Positions 1 to 7,986 of a stretch of DNA of 42,737 nucleotides are shown here, piece by piece (position 1 is the first letter of the stretch; the number at the start of each line of letters is the position of its first letter). Where the stretch lies: assembly GCF_001293775.1 (NCBI RefSeq), contig NZ_LGLN01000010.1, positions 1 to 42,737 of the forward strand, read 5' to 3'. The notes under the pieces were generated by a model. That model was not told where the DNA came from. It searched no databases and worked only from the letters and a program-made list of their open reading frames with translations. The translations under genes were made by a program, and so were the position numbers. The DNA is from Pseudomonas syringae pv. cilantro (GTDB lineage: Bacteria; Pseudomonadota; Gammaproteobacteria; Pseudomonadales; Pseudomonadaceae).

Positions 1-42
1 ATGGGTCGGTACATCTGCGGCGTTTTCTGTGTCTGAAATATA

Positions 43-75
43 GCCTTCGCGAGCAAGCTCCCACAAGGCTTATGC
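43..75. repeat. REP-type palindrome (partial)
   Basis: A short palindrome, GAGC-AA-GCTC at 51-60, is followed by CCCACA. This is the usual Pseudomonas REP arrangement of a palindromic core beside a CTCCCACA tail. Related copies with the core GCGGAC-AA-GTCCGC occur at 22706-22719 and 42675-42688. It lies downstream of the exonuclease gene, a normal position for REPs. The rest of 1-126 shows no gene. Confidence 0.6.
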
Positions 76-126
76 CGAGTGCTGAAGCGTGTGTCGTGCC
101 AATGCACACGCGAGAAGCAGTTGCCA

Positions 127-840
127 TCAGAACGAATGCGACTGTTTGCGTCTGCGCCATTGCCCCAGTGATTCTGCCAGTCGCAAGGGGCTGTCGATCT
201 GTTGGCGGCGGGCGTGGCTGAAGAGGATCAGCGCCAACTCGGCGGTGACCAAAGCATCGGCGCTGGCGTTGTGGCGTTCTTCGGCGTTCAGGCCGAAATA
301 GCGGGTCCAGTCGTCGAGCCCGGCATGCCGCAGGTTGGCCTGCTCGAACAGCATCGGGGCGATTTCGGCGGCGTCGAAAAACGGGTGCTGCAGGTGGTAG
401 CCCAGGCTTTCCTTCAGTGCCCGCGCCAGCATGTGCTGATCGAACGGCGCATGAAAACCCAGAATCGGGCTGTCGCCGACAAACTCCATGAAATCCAGCA
501 ACGCCTGGGCTGGCTCGCTGCCCGCCGCAATCGTGCTGGGCGCCAGGCCATGAATCAACACCGCCGGGCTGACTTTATGGTCGACGCGCAACAGGGTGCG
601 TTCGAACTGCTGACCCAGATCGATGGCTCCGTCCTCGATGACGACCGCCCCGATGGACAGCACCTGATCGCGGTTCATGTTCAAACCGCTGGTTTCCAGA
701 TCCAGCACCACCCAGCGTTGTTGGCGCAACGGCTTGTCACTGAGCCGCGCGCAAACGAGCAGTTGTTCAAGCCGCTGCAGTTGATGAGCGTGCAGTGGCG
801 CTGGCTTGCGACGCGGCCTGAGCCATTCGAACAGATTCAT
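127..840 (-). CDS. DnaQ-type DEDDh 3'-5' exonuclease
   Basis: This 237-residue protein has the exonuclease fold of the DNA polymerase III epsilon subunit. Exo I is visible as VLDLETSG near residue 45 (catalytic Asp and Glu). Exo II is around GFHAPFDQH, and Exo III is around RHNASADA with the histidine and last aspartate of the DEDDh class. It lacks the longer C-terminal region of true DnaQ, so it is probably a stand-alone nuclease rather than the replicative proofreader. The start ATG overlaps the stop of the upstream DUF294 gene by 4 bp (ATGA at 837-840), so the two are almost certainly translated in a coupled way. This pairing suggests a shared role in nucleotide or nucleic-acid metabolism, but the substrate cannot be told from sequence. 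Family call is firm, function is not. Confidence 0.85.
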   Translation of the reverse strand: MNLFEWLRPRRKPAPLHAHQLQRLEQLLVCARLSDKPLRQQRWVVLDLETSGLNMNRDQVLSIGAVVIEDGAIDLGQQFERTLLRVDHKVSPAVLIHGLAPSTIAAGSEPAQALLDFMEFVGDSPILGFHAPFDQHMLARALKESLGYHLQHPFFDAAEIAPMLFEQANLRHAGLDDWTRYFGLNAEERHNASADALVTAELALILFSHARRQQIDSPLRLAESLGQWRRRKQSHSF

Positions 841-2771
841 AGCTGATAACGCAGGGTCAGGCTGGTTTGCAGCCGCTGCGCCTGACGGAACGACTCGCGC
901 AGGATGCGTCGGTCCAGATGGTTGAGCGTGTCCGGGTCGATGCGGTTGGAGTAAGCGAGGTTCTGGCGGCTTTGCAGTTGATGCTGCTGCATGCGGGTTT
1001 GCTGGATGAAGTGATAAGCCTCTTCGTAAGCCGCGCCATCCAGCGGGTCGATGACTTCGCGCTCGACCAGTTGCCGCAGACGTTCCTGGGTGTTGTTGGC
1101 CCCGATCCCGTTGGCCAGCGCCAGCAGGCGCGCGCCATCGACAAAGGGCGTGAGGCCTTCAGTCTTGAGGTCCAGTGTGTCCTTCTCGCTGCCTTTGCGG
1201 GCCAGCACGAAATCCTTGAAGCGGCCCACCGGTGGGCGCTGACGCAGCGCGTTTTCAGCCATCAGGCGCTGAAAAAGCCGGTTATCCGCGACCTGCTCAA
1301 GCACGCCACGGCGCAATTGCTCGCAGCCGCTGTCATCACCCCAGACCACACGCAGATCGAAATAAATGCTCGACGCCAGCAGGTTTTCCGGTGTCGCTTC
1401 GCGAATAAAAGCAGCAAAGCGCCTCGCCCATTCCGCACGGGACAGACACAGCTCCGGGTTGCCAGCCATGATATTGCCTTTGCACAGCGTGAAGCCGCAT
1501 TGCGCCAGGCTCTGGTTGATGCGCTCGGCAATGGGCAGCAGCTGCCGACGAATCTGCTCCGTCTGCGTCGCATCGCTGGTTTCGAAAAGAATGCCGTTGT
1601 CTTGATCGGTGTGCAGCGTCTGTTCACGTCGCCCTTCGCTGCCGAAACACAGCCAGCTGAACGGCACGCCGGGGTCGCCGGTTTCTTCAAGCGTCAGCTC
1701 GATCACCCGGCACACCGTGTGATCGTTGAGCAAGGTGATGATCTGAGTGATCTGCGTCGAAGAGGCGCCGTGCGCCAGCATGCGATCGACCAGCTGAATG
1801 ATGTCGCCCCGCAGGCCGCTCAGCGTTTCAATGCGCGGCGCCGTGCGGATGGTGCGCGCCAGGTGCACCAGATCGACCCGCTGCAATGAAAACAGATCGC
1901 GCTCCGACACCACGCCACACAGTCGCCCGTCTCTGACCAGGCAGACATGCGCAATATGTCGCCCGGTCATGGCGATGGCGGCGTCAAAGGCACTGGCATC
2001 CGGGCTCAGGTGAAAGGGCGCCAGGCTCATGGTGTGTCTGACGGGGGCGCTGAAGTCGGCATGCACATCGGCGACCGCTTCACGCAGGTCGCGCAGGGTA
2101 AAAATACCCAGTGGCGACTGCTGCTCGTCGACAATCACAATGCTGCCCACCTGCTGCTCGTGCATCAGCTTCACGGCTTCCCGCATCGGCGTTTCAGGGC
2201 TGCACATCACCGGGTGGCGCATGGCCAGTTCACCGAGGCGCGTGTTCAGCGAGTACTGCGTGCCGAGGGTTTCGGCGGCGCGTTGGCGGACCTGGTGATT
2301 GACCTGGTCCAGCAGGCTGCTGACCCCGCGCAGGGCGAAGTCGCGGAACGTGGTGGACAGCGCGAACAGCTTGATGAACGCCTGTTTGTTCAGTTGCAGG
2401 CAGAAGGTGTCTTCGGCCGCGCGATGCTCGGTTCGGGTCGCTCGTTCACCGAGTAAAGCCGCCAGCGGAAAGCATTCGCCGGTGGTGATTTCGAAGGTCG
2501 TCTCGGTGCCACCCTTGGCAGTATGCGGACGTTCGCCTGCAACTCTGCCTTGTTTGACGACGTAAAAATGTTCTACTGGCCCATCGCCAGGCTTGATGAT
2601 GCTCTCATCGGCAGCGTAGAACCTGAGCTGACACTGTTCTACCAGGTAGGCGAGATGGGCATTTTCCATCTGATTGAAGGGCGGGAATTTTTGCAGGAAC
2701 TGCATGGTGCCGTGTATGTTCTGCAACACGGCCGTTTTGCCTGCCTGGGTAAAAGCATCTGCCTTGCTCAT
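837..2771 (-). CDS. cNMP-binding / CBS / DUF294 nucleotidyltransferase-like signalling protein
   Basis: The protein has 644 residues from the ATG at 2769-2771 (start MSKADAF). The open frame runs further upstream to 3167, but that part is antisense to the response regulator and reads as low-complexity Ser/Arg sequence. The chosen ATG has a purine-rich GGAACAG ahead of it. Domains in order: a cyclic-nucleotide-binding domain (about 25-135), two CBS domains (about 180-295), then a DUF294 nucleotidyltransferase-like domain with GSEGRREQT at 377-385 and TDQDNG at 388-393, and the DUF294 C-terminal helical domain. Proteins of this build are thought to sense cyclic and adenine nucleotides. No DNA-binding or membrane segment is evident, so it should be cytoplasmic. 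It is coupled to the exonuclease gene behind it and divergent from a response regulator. Confidence 0.87.
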   Translation of the reverse strand: MSKADAFTQAGKTAVLQNIHGTMQFLQKFPPFNQMENAHLAYLVEQCQLRFYAADESIIKPGDGPVEHFYVVKQGRVAGERPHTAKGGTETTFEITTGECFPLAALLGERATRTEHRAAEDTFCLQLNKQAFIKLFALSTTFRDFALRGVSSLLDQVNHQVRQRAAETLGTQYSLNTRLGELAMRHPVMCSPETPMREAVKLMHEQQVGSIVIVDEQQSPLGIFTLRDLREAVADVHADFSAPVRHTMSLAPFHLSPDASAFDAAIAMTGRHIAHVCLVRDGRLCGVVSERDLFSLQRVDLVHLARTIRTAPRIETLSGLRGDIIQLVDRMLAHGASSTQITQIITLLNDHTVCRVIELTLEETGDPGVPFSWLCFGSEGRREQTLHTDQDNGILFETSDATQTEQIRRQLLPIAERINQSLAQCGFTLCKGNIMAGNPELCLSRAEWARRFAAFIREATPENLLASSIYFDLRVVWGDDSGCEQLRRGVLEQVADNRLFQRLMAENALRQRPPVGRFKDFVLARKGSEKDTLDLKTEGLTPFVDGARLLALANGIGANNTQERLRQLVEREVIDPLDGAAYEEAYHFIQQTRMQQHQLQSRQNLAYSNRIDPDTLNHLDRRILRESFRQAQRLQTSLTLRYQL

Positions 2772-3003
2772 GGCCTGTTCCGCGTTCTTGTTATTGGCGA
2801 CCATGGTCGACCGCTTGCAGCACAGTGCCCATTGGACGTAAGTCTTACGCCTGAGCCAAGCGACAGTAGCACCGCTGTTGCGCAACGACTGATTTGACGA
2901 GTGCAAGGGATGGTGAGCTGCAACTGGCCGGGAAGCCGACGAAATACATCGCAGATTGAGCGAAGTCTGCTGTCGGATTAGTTCAGGGAATGATGAGACT
3001 GCA

Positions 3004-3450
3004 ATGATTGATAACGACATTCTGAGCGACGACGAACGCAGCGCCCTCAAAGAGGTGATGCTGACGCCCGGTCGCAGCACACCGCAACGGGTACTGATCG
3101 TTGACGACGACAGTGACGCACGCGAGCTGCTGGCTGAAATTCTGAGTCTCAACGACATCAGCTGCATGACCGCGCCCGGCGGCGATATTGCGCTGGAAAT
3201 GCTGCAAACCCATCAGTCCATCGGGCTGCTGATCACCGATCTGCGCATGGCCCCGTTCGACGGTTTGCACTTGATCCGCAAGGTTCGTGAATCGAAACGC
3301 GCCGAGCTGCCCATCATTATTGTGTCTGGCGACGCCAACGTGCGCGATGCCATCGACGCCATGCACCTGAACGTGGTGGATTTTCTGCTCAAGCCGCTCA
3401 ACACCAAACAACTGGTGCAAATGGTCAAGCGTGAGCTGGGCATGAGTTGA
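3004..3450 (+). CDS. Stand-alone CheY-like response regulator
   Basis: From the ATG at 3004 the product is 148 residues. An in-frame ATG at 2956 exists, but its extension has no family similarity. A single receiver domain starts near residue 28. The acidic pocket is D34-D36, the phospho-acceptor is D79 (LLITDLRM), the switch serine is S108 and the conserved lysine is K130 (LLKPL). No output domain follows, so it must act through a partner. No histidine kinase lies in the window. It is divergent from the cNMP/CBS/DUF294 gene, with 232 bp between the starts that must hold both promoters. A strong hairpin follows at 3476-3503. The cognate kinase and target are unknown. Confidence 0.85.
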   Translation: MIDNDILSDDERSALKEVMLTPGRSTPQRVLIVDDDSDARELLAEILSLNDISCMTAPGGDIALEMLQTHQSIGLLITDLRMAPFDGLHLIRKVRESKRAELPIIIVSGDANVRDAIDAMHLNVVDFLLKPLNTKQLVQMVKRELGMS

Positions 3451-3475
3451 AAAGCTGATCCGCACACCTGACTGA

Positions 3476-3503
3476 CGGTCGTGCCGTTGCGCTGGCACGA
3501 CCG
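3476..3503 (+). terminator. Strong hairpin between the response regulator and hopAS1
   Basis: A perfect 10-bp stem (CGGTCGTGCC with GGCACGACCG) closes an 8-nt loop 26 bp after the response regulator stop. It is followed by GGTTTCCTGTTT, only moderately T-rich. It sits between two convergent genes and could serve both. Confidence 0.7.
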
Positions 3504-3514
3504 GGTTTCCTGTT

Positions 3515-6500
3515 TCAAGGCGGCGGAAACTGGGCCGCGGTACGCTGACCGTCGACATTGGACAGCTTCTGCCACCGCAGCAGGTTGCGCCAGCCGACAA
3601 CCGTAGAATCCCGCGCTCGTTCACGAACGATCAATACCAGCGGTCGCCACGTCTCTTTGGTCAGCAGGATATCGTCGATGGCCTGCTGAGCCTTTTCCGC
3701 CGCCTGCAAGTCGCCACGCTGCCTGGCCAGCGCCTGAATGCCGCGATACCCGTCTATCTCGGCACCCGCCCGGCCTTTCATCGAGTAGTTGACGTTGTAC
3801 TGGCAGTAATGACTTTCCTTGCCGAGACGCTTGATCGTTGCCTCGAAAGCATCAAGCAGCATGGCCGCGCGCAAGCGATTGTCCGGCGTGTCTTTGTTGC
3901 CGGTCTCGTCCGGCTCCAGTGTCTCGATGCAGCGCATCAACCACAGGTCGCGGTTGGCGCTGATTTCGGCCTGCATGTCGCGTGGCGTGGAGTAATGTCG
4001 GTCCAGATCGGCGTCCTGTTTGTCGCCAATCAGGAAGGGCGATATTTCGTTCTTTTCCAGTGCCCAGGCCAGGTCCCGGGACATGCCCAGTTGCAAACCC
4101 AGCCCCTGACCCTGAACCCCATGGTTGGCACCTTTTTCTGCTGGCGTGGCCGAGCTGGCAATCGGTGCAAAGTTCAGGTTGGTGGTGACCCCCACCCGTT
4201 GCTGAGCGGTGTCACCCTTGGCGCCGACAACGCTGATGAATCCGCCGGTTTCCGTGCGTGTTTCCTTGATTCGATCCGCTTCGACGTACACCGAGGGCTC
4301 CGGCGTCAGGGTTTGAGAGGCGTGACTGGCGCCATCCTTGAAGCGTACCGCCGGGACGCGCAATGCCACACGCGCCGCGACGTTGCGGGTGCTGGACGTC
4401 GCATCGATCTGGCTGATAGAGACCTTCGGGTTACGCGCCAGTATGGCTTCCAGCGGCCCGGCGTAACGCGGGCCCTTTTGCGGGTCGATGATGTCCCAGC
4501 GCACCATACTGTCCAGCGCGTTGAGCATGTTGCCGCGCATTTCATCGTCCTTGTGACGGGTGCGAAAAAAACGCATGAGGGTCGAGCTGGTTTGAGTTTC
4601 CTGAGCGGTAAAGCGGCCAGTGAGCGCAGCCTGTATCGCCACACCGTCTGCAACCGCACTTCCTGCCGCCACACCGATGGTGGCCTCGGCGGCTTCGGTT
4701 CGTGCTTTGCCGAAGGACATTTCCATGCCCAGAATCGGCATGAACAGCTGGGCAAACGCTTCGTCACTGCGAGATTTCTCTGCCGAAAAGATCGGTGACA
4801 CGATGGGCGATATCAAGCTGTAGGGCAGCGACGGCAAGCCTACGCCCAGCGTGCCTCCGCCGCCCAGCCGCAGCCGGTCGCGCAGGCGGCTTTCAAGAAT
4901 GAACGGCTTGAAAAACGTCACGATGTCGCTTTTCTCGCTCAAGTGCCGGATTTTTAGCAGTTTTATCGCCGCGCTCAAGTCCTGATCAAGCACCTCTTCA
5001 ACAGACTGAGCAGGTTGCAGCGCTGGCGGCAATATCTCGCGCAGGTGCTCATCGACACGATTGATGGCTTCGTAGACCGACAGCTTGCTGTTGGCCAGTT
5101 CGCTGTACAGCGGCGGCAGTTCGATGTGCTGAGCTTTGTGCAGTATGTTGACTGCGCGCTTGCCGTTCGCGTCCGGCTTATCCCATATCTGTGATAGCCG
5201 CTGCTGCTGAACGCGGGCCTTGAGCAGGCTTTGCATCGATTTGCCATCGCGCTTTTTAAGCGTCACCTGCGACAGGTGAGTGCCTTTCTTCTCCAGAGAT
5301 TTAAGGTGATCAAGCATGGCGTGGGCTGCCGAGATTTCAAGTTGCAGTCCCGGTGCGCGCTTGGCGTTTTTCAGCGTTTCTTCCAGCATGCTGATACGCG
5401 CGGAAATAACCTGATCAACCTGCTTTCTGGGTGATTGCAGGCCCATGCTTTCGCCCACCGAGTAGGCCCGATCCAGCGTCGATTTGGCAAAGGGGGTCTT
5501 GTTCAGCGTGGGGATGAGACGGCGCGGCAACGAGCTTTTCGCCGGTGCAGTTGCCGTTGTTTGCTCCGGGGTGTTGGCCGCCACAGCGCGCATCACCCAT
5601 TCCGCCGTCGCTTTTTTCAGGCGCTGATCATGTTGCGCGTAAGGCGTGCCGGGGGCGTTGCTGAAATAGCCGTTACGAACCGCATTGAAGGCGGCGTGAT
5701 CCACATCGTCGAATGACTTCTCGTCTCCATCCAGCGTGCTGCGTGCCACCTGTTTGGCGGTTTGCAGCCAGGCTTTGACCTTGCTGTCGGGCTCGGTTTG
5801 CTGCGCTTCATCGGCATTCCAGAACACCCGCAGGGGGTTGGCACGCTCGGCTGTTATCGGTGCAGCGCCTTCGCTGGACAGCACTTGGAGGATTTCCATG
5901 CCGCGCGGCACAGTTGCCAGTTTTCGGCAAAAACTGACGGTGTCCTGCTGAACGCTGTTGTTTTTTGCGCTGCGGGTTCTGACCGACTTCGCCAGGTCCT
6001 CGGCAACCCGCGGCCAATGTTCCAGCGGGTGCTGGTTCAGCAGGTCGAGCACGCGCCTGGCGCGGGTTGCGTCGTTACCCGTCAGCGCTGCCAGCGCTGA
6101 AGTCACGATCTCGACCACGGCGAAGGCCGGCAGCGCTGTTGGCGGCGGGGTGCCCTGCAGACGATCGGCAATGCGTTGCAGGGCCGGTTGAATGTCCTCC
6201 GCGCCGGCCGCTGCAAAAGCATTGGCTTCGCCGAGCTGACTGGCGAGGTACTGCTCGCGGACTTTCTTGAGAGCGGTTTTGTCGATGCGCGCTTCGGCAT
6301 CCGCTTTTAGCGGCGCGGTCGTTTGTTCCGGGGCAGGCAATTGCTGTTCGAGAGTCTTGAGTACCGAGCGCTCGCCGCTGACGATGGCCAGTTGCTGGTG
6401 CAGCTCGCCGATCTCGTCGTTCAAACGCGCACAATCGGCACTGACCCGCACCAGTCTTTTTGCCAGCTGCTGATGGGTTTGCATGGCCTGTGAGCGCTCT

Positions 6501-7606
6501 GCAAGCGCCTGCTCAATGTGTGTGTCCAACCTGCCAGCTTCGGCCGAGCCTTCGGGGGCTTCCCGGCGCTGGGCACGCAGCGCAGCGAGTTGTGCGTTGG
6601 CGTGCGCGGCGGCGCGTTCAGCCATGGTCATGTCGTGGTCGAGTGAGATCAGCTCGCGCGTCTCCGCCACTTTAAGCTCCAGTTCGATGGCGATAGCCGC
6701 ATGCCGGTTGGCAAAACGGGCATCCACCGCCTGCATGCGTGTGCGCAGATCAGTCAGCCATTCCCGGGAGAACCCGGCTTGCTGTTCAACTTGATCTTGC
6801 CCCTCGCTCAGTGCGCCCAGTTGCAGCACCTCCGTGCCCTGGATCAGCTCCCGAAGTTGCTGGCCGGCCAGACGAGTCGTCCCATCGGCTTGCTTGACGC
6901 GGGCTCTGGCCTGGTCCAGTCGCTCGGTCGACGAGTGCGGGGTGGCGTGTTCGAGCGATTCAAGATGTGCCCGCGCCGCCACCAGCGCGTGGGTCGCCGT
7001 GGCGAGCACCTTGCTTTGATGATCCAGTCGAGTGCTCAGCTCTTCAACGGCAGTGGCGATGGCTTCGGGGCTGTGCTGCGGGGGGTTGGCTTCGGCTTTG
7101 CCTCTGGACTTGCTGTCGGTGCTGACCACCTCGCTCAGCGCGGCAGGCTTGAGCCACGGAAACACCTTGGTCGTCAGACGCCTTGCCTTTGACGGAGCGG
7201 GGCGCTCCCAGAGTGATGTCGGCGCTCCCTTCAGGCTGGTCAGCGCCGATTCGGCCAGGCGCTGCAGTTCATGCGCCTCTTTCAGCAACGGATCGTCAGC
7301 CTGATCATTCGCTGTGCCGGCTTCACCCTCCGGGACCCCGCTTCGCAAGGGCCGATTGATCGTGCGACCTGTGCCGGGAATACCAAGACTGAATTGGGTC
7401 TGCCGTTCGGAAAGCTTGCTGGCGACGTGCGTTTTCAGCCCATGCGCCTGCTGGACGCCGGGTGCTGATCGGGGGGCTGAGGGGTTTGCCACGACAGGAG
7501 GTTCAGGCGGTTCTACGGGGGTGGGAGGTTGTTTCGGCCGTGAGGTTGATCTTGTTTCGAGAGGTACAGCGGGCTTAACAGAAGACGTATTGATTCTTAA
7601 GGTCAT
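3515..7606 (-). CDS. hopAS1: Type III effector HopAS1 (full-length frame)
   Basis: The frame of 1363 uninterrupted residues matches what I recall of HopAS1, a large P. syringae effector delivered into plant cells by the Hrp type III system. The N-terminus fits known P. syringae secretion patterns: Leu at position 3, no acidic residue among the first 16, then a Ser/Thr/Pro-rich stretch to about residue 55. A long helical, probably coiled-coil part lies around 180-430 (Ala, Glu, Gln and Arg rich). The C-terminal half has no motif I recognise, so no enzymatic activity is proposed. A GGAG ribosome site lies 7-8 bases before the ATG. A match to the HrpL promoter consensus is at 7898-7925, giving a leader near 285 nt. 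No chaperone gene is adjacent. No mobile element flanks the gene, and its base composition is not obviously different from its neighbours. Identity rests on recognition, not a search. Confidence 0.87.
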   Translation of the reverse strand: MTLRINTSSVKPAVPLETRSTSRPKQPPTPVEPPEPPVVANPSAPRSAPGVQQAHGLKTHVASKLSERQTQFSLGIPGTGRTINRPLRSGVPEGEAGTANDQADDPLLKEAHELQRLAESALTSLKGAPTSLWERPAPSKARRLTTKVFPWLKPAALSEVVSTDSKSRGKAEANPPQHSPEAIATAVEELSTRLDHQSKVLATATHALVAARAHLESLEHATPHSSTERLDQARARVKQADGTTRLAGQQLRELIQGTEVLQLGALSEGQDQVEQQAGFSREWLTDLRTRMQAVDARFANRHAAIAIELELKVAETRELISLDHDMTMAERAAAHANAQLAALRAQRREAPEGSAEAGRLDTHIEQALAERSQAMQTHQQLAKRLVRVSADCARLNDEIGELHQQLAIVSGERSVLKTLEQQLPAPEQTTAPLKADAEARIDKTALKKVREQYLASQLGEANAFAAAGAEDIQPALQRIADRLQGTPPPTALPAFAVVEIVTSALAALTGNDATRARRVLDLLNQHPLEHWPRVAEDLAKSVRTRSAKNNSVQQDTVSFCRKLATVPRGMEILQVLSSEGAAPITAERANPLRVFWNADEAQQTEPDSKVKAWLQTAKQVARSTLDGDEKSFDDVDHAAFNAVRNGYFSNAPGTPYAQHDQRLKKATAEWVMRAVAANTPEQTTATAPAKSSLPRRLIPTLNKTPFAKSTLDRAYSVGESMGLQSPRKQVDQVISARISMLEETLKNAKRAPGLQLEISAAHAMLDHLKSLEKKGTHLSQVTLKKRDGKSMQSLLKARVQQQRLSQIWDKPDANGKRAVNILHKAQHIELPPLYSELANSKLSVYEAINRVDEHLREILPPALQPAQSVEEVLDQDLSAAIKLLKIRHLSEKSDIVTFFKPFILESRLRDRLRLGGGGTLGVGLPSLPYSLISPIVSPIFSAEKSRSDEAFAQLFMPILGMEMSFGKARTEAAEATIGVAAGSAVADGVAIQAALTGRFTAQETQTSSTLMRFFRTRHKDDEMRGNMLNALDSMVRWDIIDPQKGPRYAGPLEAILARNPKVSISQIDATSSTRNVAARVALRVPAVRFKDGASHASQTLTPEPSVYVEADRIKETRTETGGFISVVGAKGDTAQQRVGVTTNLNFAPIASSATPAEKGANHGVQGQGLGLQLGMSRDLAWALEKNEISPFLIGDKQDADLDRHYSTPRDMQAEISANRDLWLMRCIETLEPDETGNKDTPDNRLRAAMLLDAFEATIKRLGKESHYCQYNVNYSMKGRAGAEIDGYRGIQALARQRGDLQAAEKAQQAIDDILLTKETWRPLVLIVRERARDSTVVGWRNLLRWQKLSNVDGQRTAAQFPPP

Positions 7607-7852
7607 GAGCGGGCTCCATCGGCTCAGATATCAAGGTCGACAGATCAATACAGGTGGTGGTAGTAATCGACACTGCGCATTCGGTGGTGCGTAAAACGTA
7701 TTGAAAAGTGCTCGCCAGGACGCCGTAGCGGCAGGCAGCACATTCAAATTGCCAGGGCGGCACGGGGAAGCGTGTTTGCTCGTGGGCGGGGGATTTGCGG
7801 CGCTGACTCGCGGGTTGCTCCCTTTTGGCGGTCAGGCGGGGCAGGTGCCTTA

Positions 7853-7882
7853 AACCTCCTCAGTTAGCTGGGCGGGAGGTTT
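7853..7882 (-). other. Inverted repeat at the start of the hopAS1 leader
   Basis: The arms AAACCTCC (7853-7860) and GGAGGTTT (7875-7882) are 8 bp and perfect, separated by 14 bases. If transcription begins a few bases after the HrpL box, this hairpin would form very near the 5' end of the hopAS1 mRNA. It could protect the mRNA, or be an old terminator. The rest of 7607-7897 shows no convincing gene. Confidence 0.5.
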
Positions 7883-7897
7883 TCGGGCCTGTGGAGC

Positions 7898-7925
7898 TGG
7901 GTGGTCGGGACATGGATTCGGTTCC
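7898..7925 (-). promoter_or_regulatory. HrpL (hrp box) promoter for hopAS1
   Basis: On the minus strand the sequence reads GGAACC, 15 bases, then CCACCCA. This matches the hrp box consensus GGAACC-N15/16-CCACNNA at every fixed position. It starts about 60 bp after the glcB stop and points toward hopAS1, whose ATG is about 290 bp downstream. HrpL is the ECF sigma factor that controls the type III secretion regulon. Confidence 0.9.
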
Positions 7926-7986
7926 AGCCTTTTGACGATCCCGAAGAGGCAGCAAGCCGCCCCTCCGGTGTCATGGCTGTAGAGCA

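Noticed and set aside
202..846. A 214-codon plus-strand frame over the exonuclease gene
   Set aside because: It is antisense to clear exonuclease motifs and has no family similarity.
2772..3167. Upstream extension of the cNMP/CBS/DUF294 protein
   Set aside because: The extra 132 residues are antisense to the response regulator and low in complexity, so the ATG at 2769-2771 was used.
7575..7763. A 62-codon frame starting at GTG in the hopAS1 leader
   Set aside because: It overlaps the hopAS1 start, has no ribosome site, and its composition does not look like an effector chaperone. A missed chaperone gene is therefore not supported.
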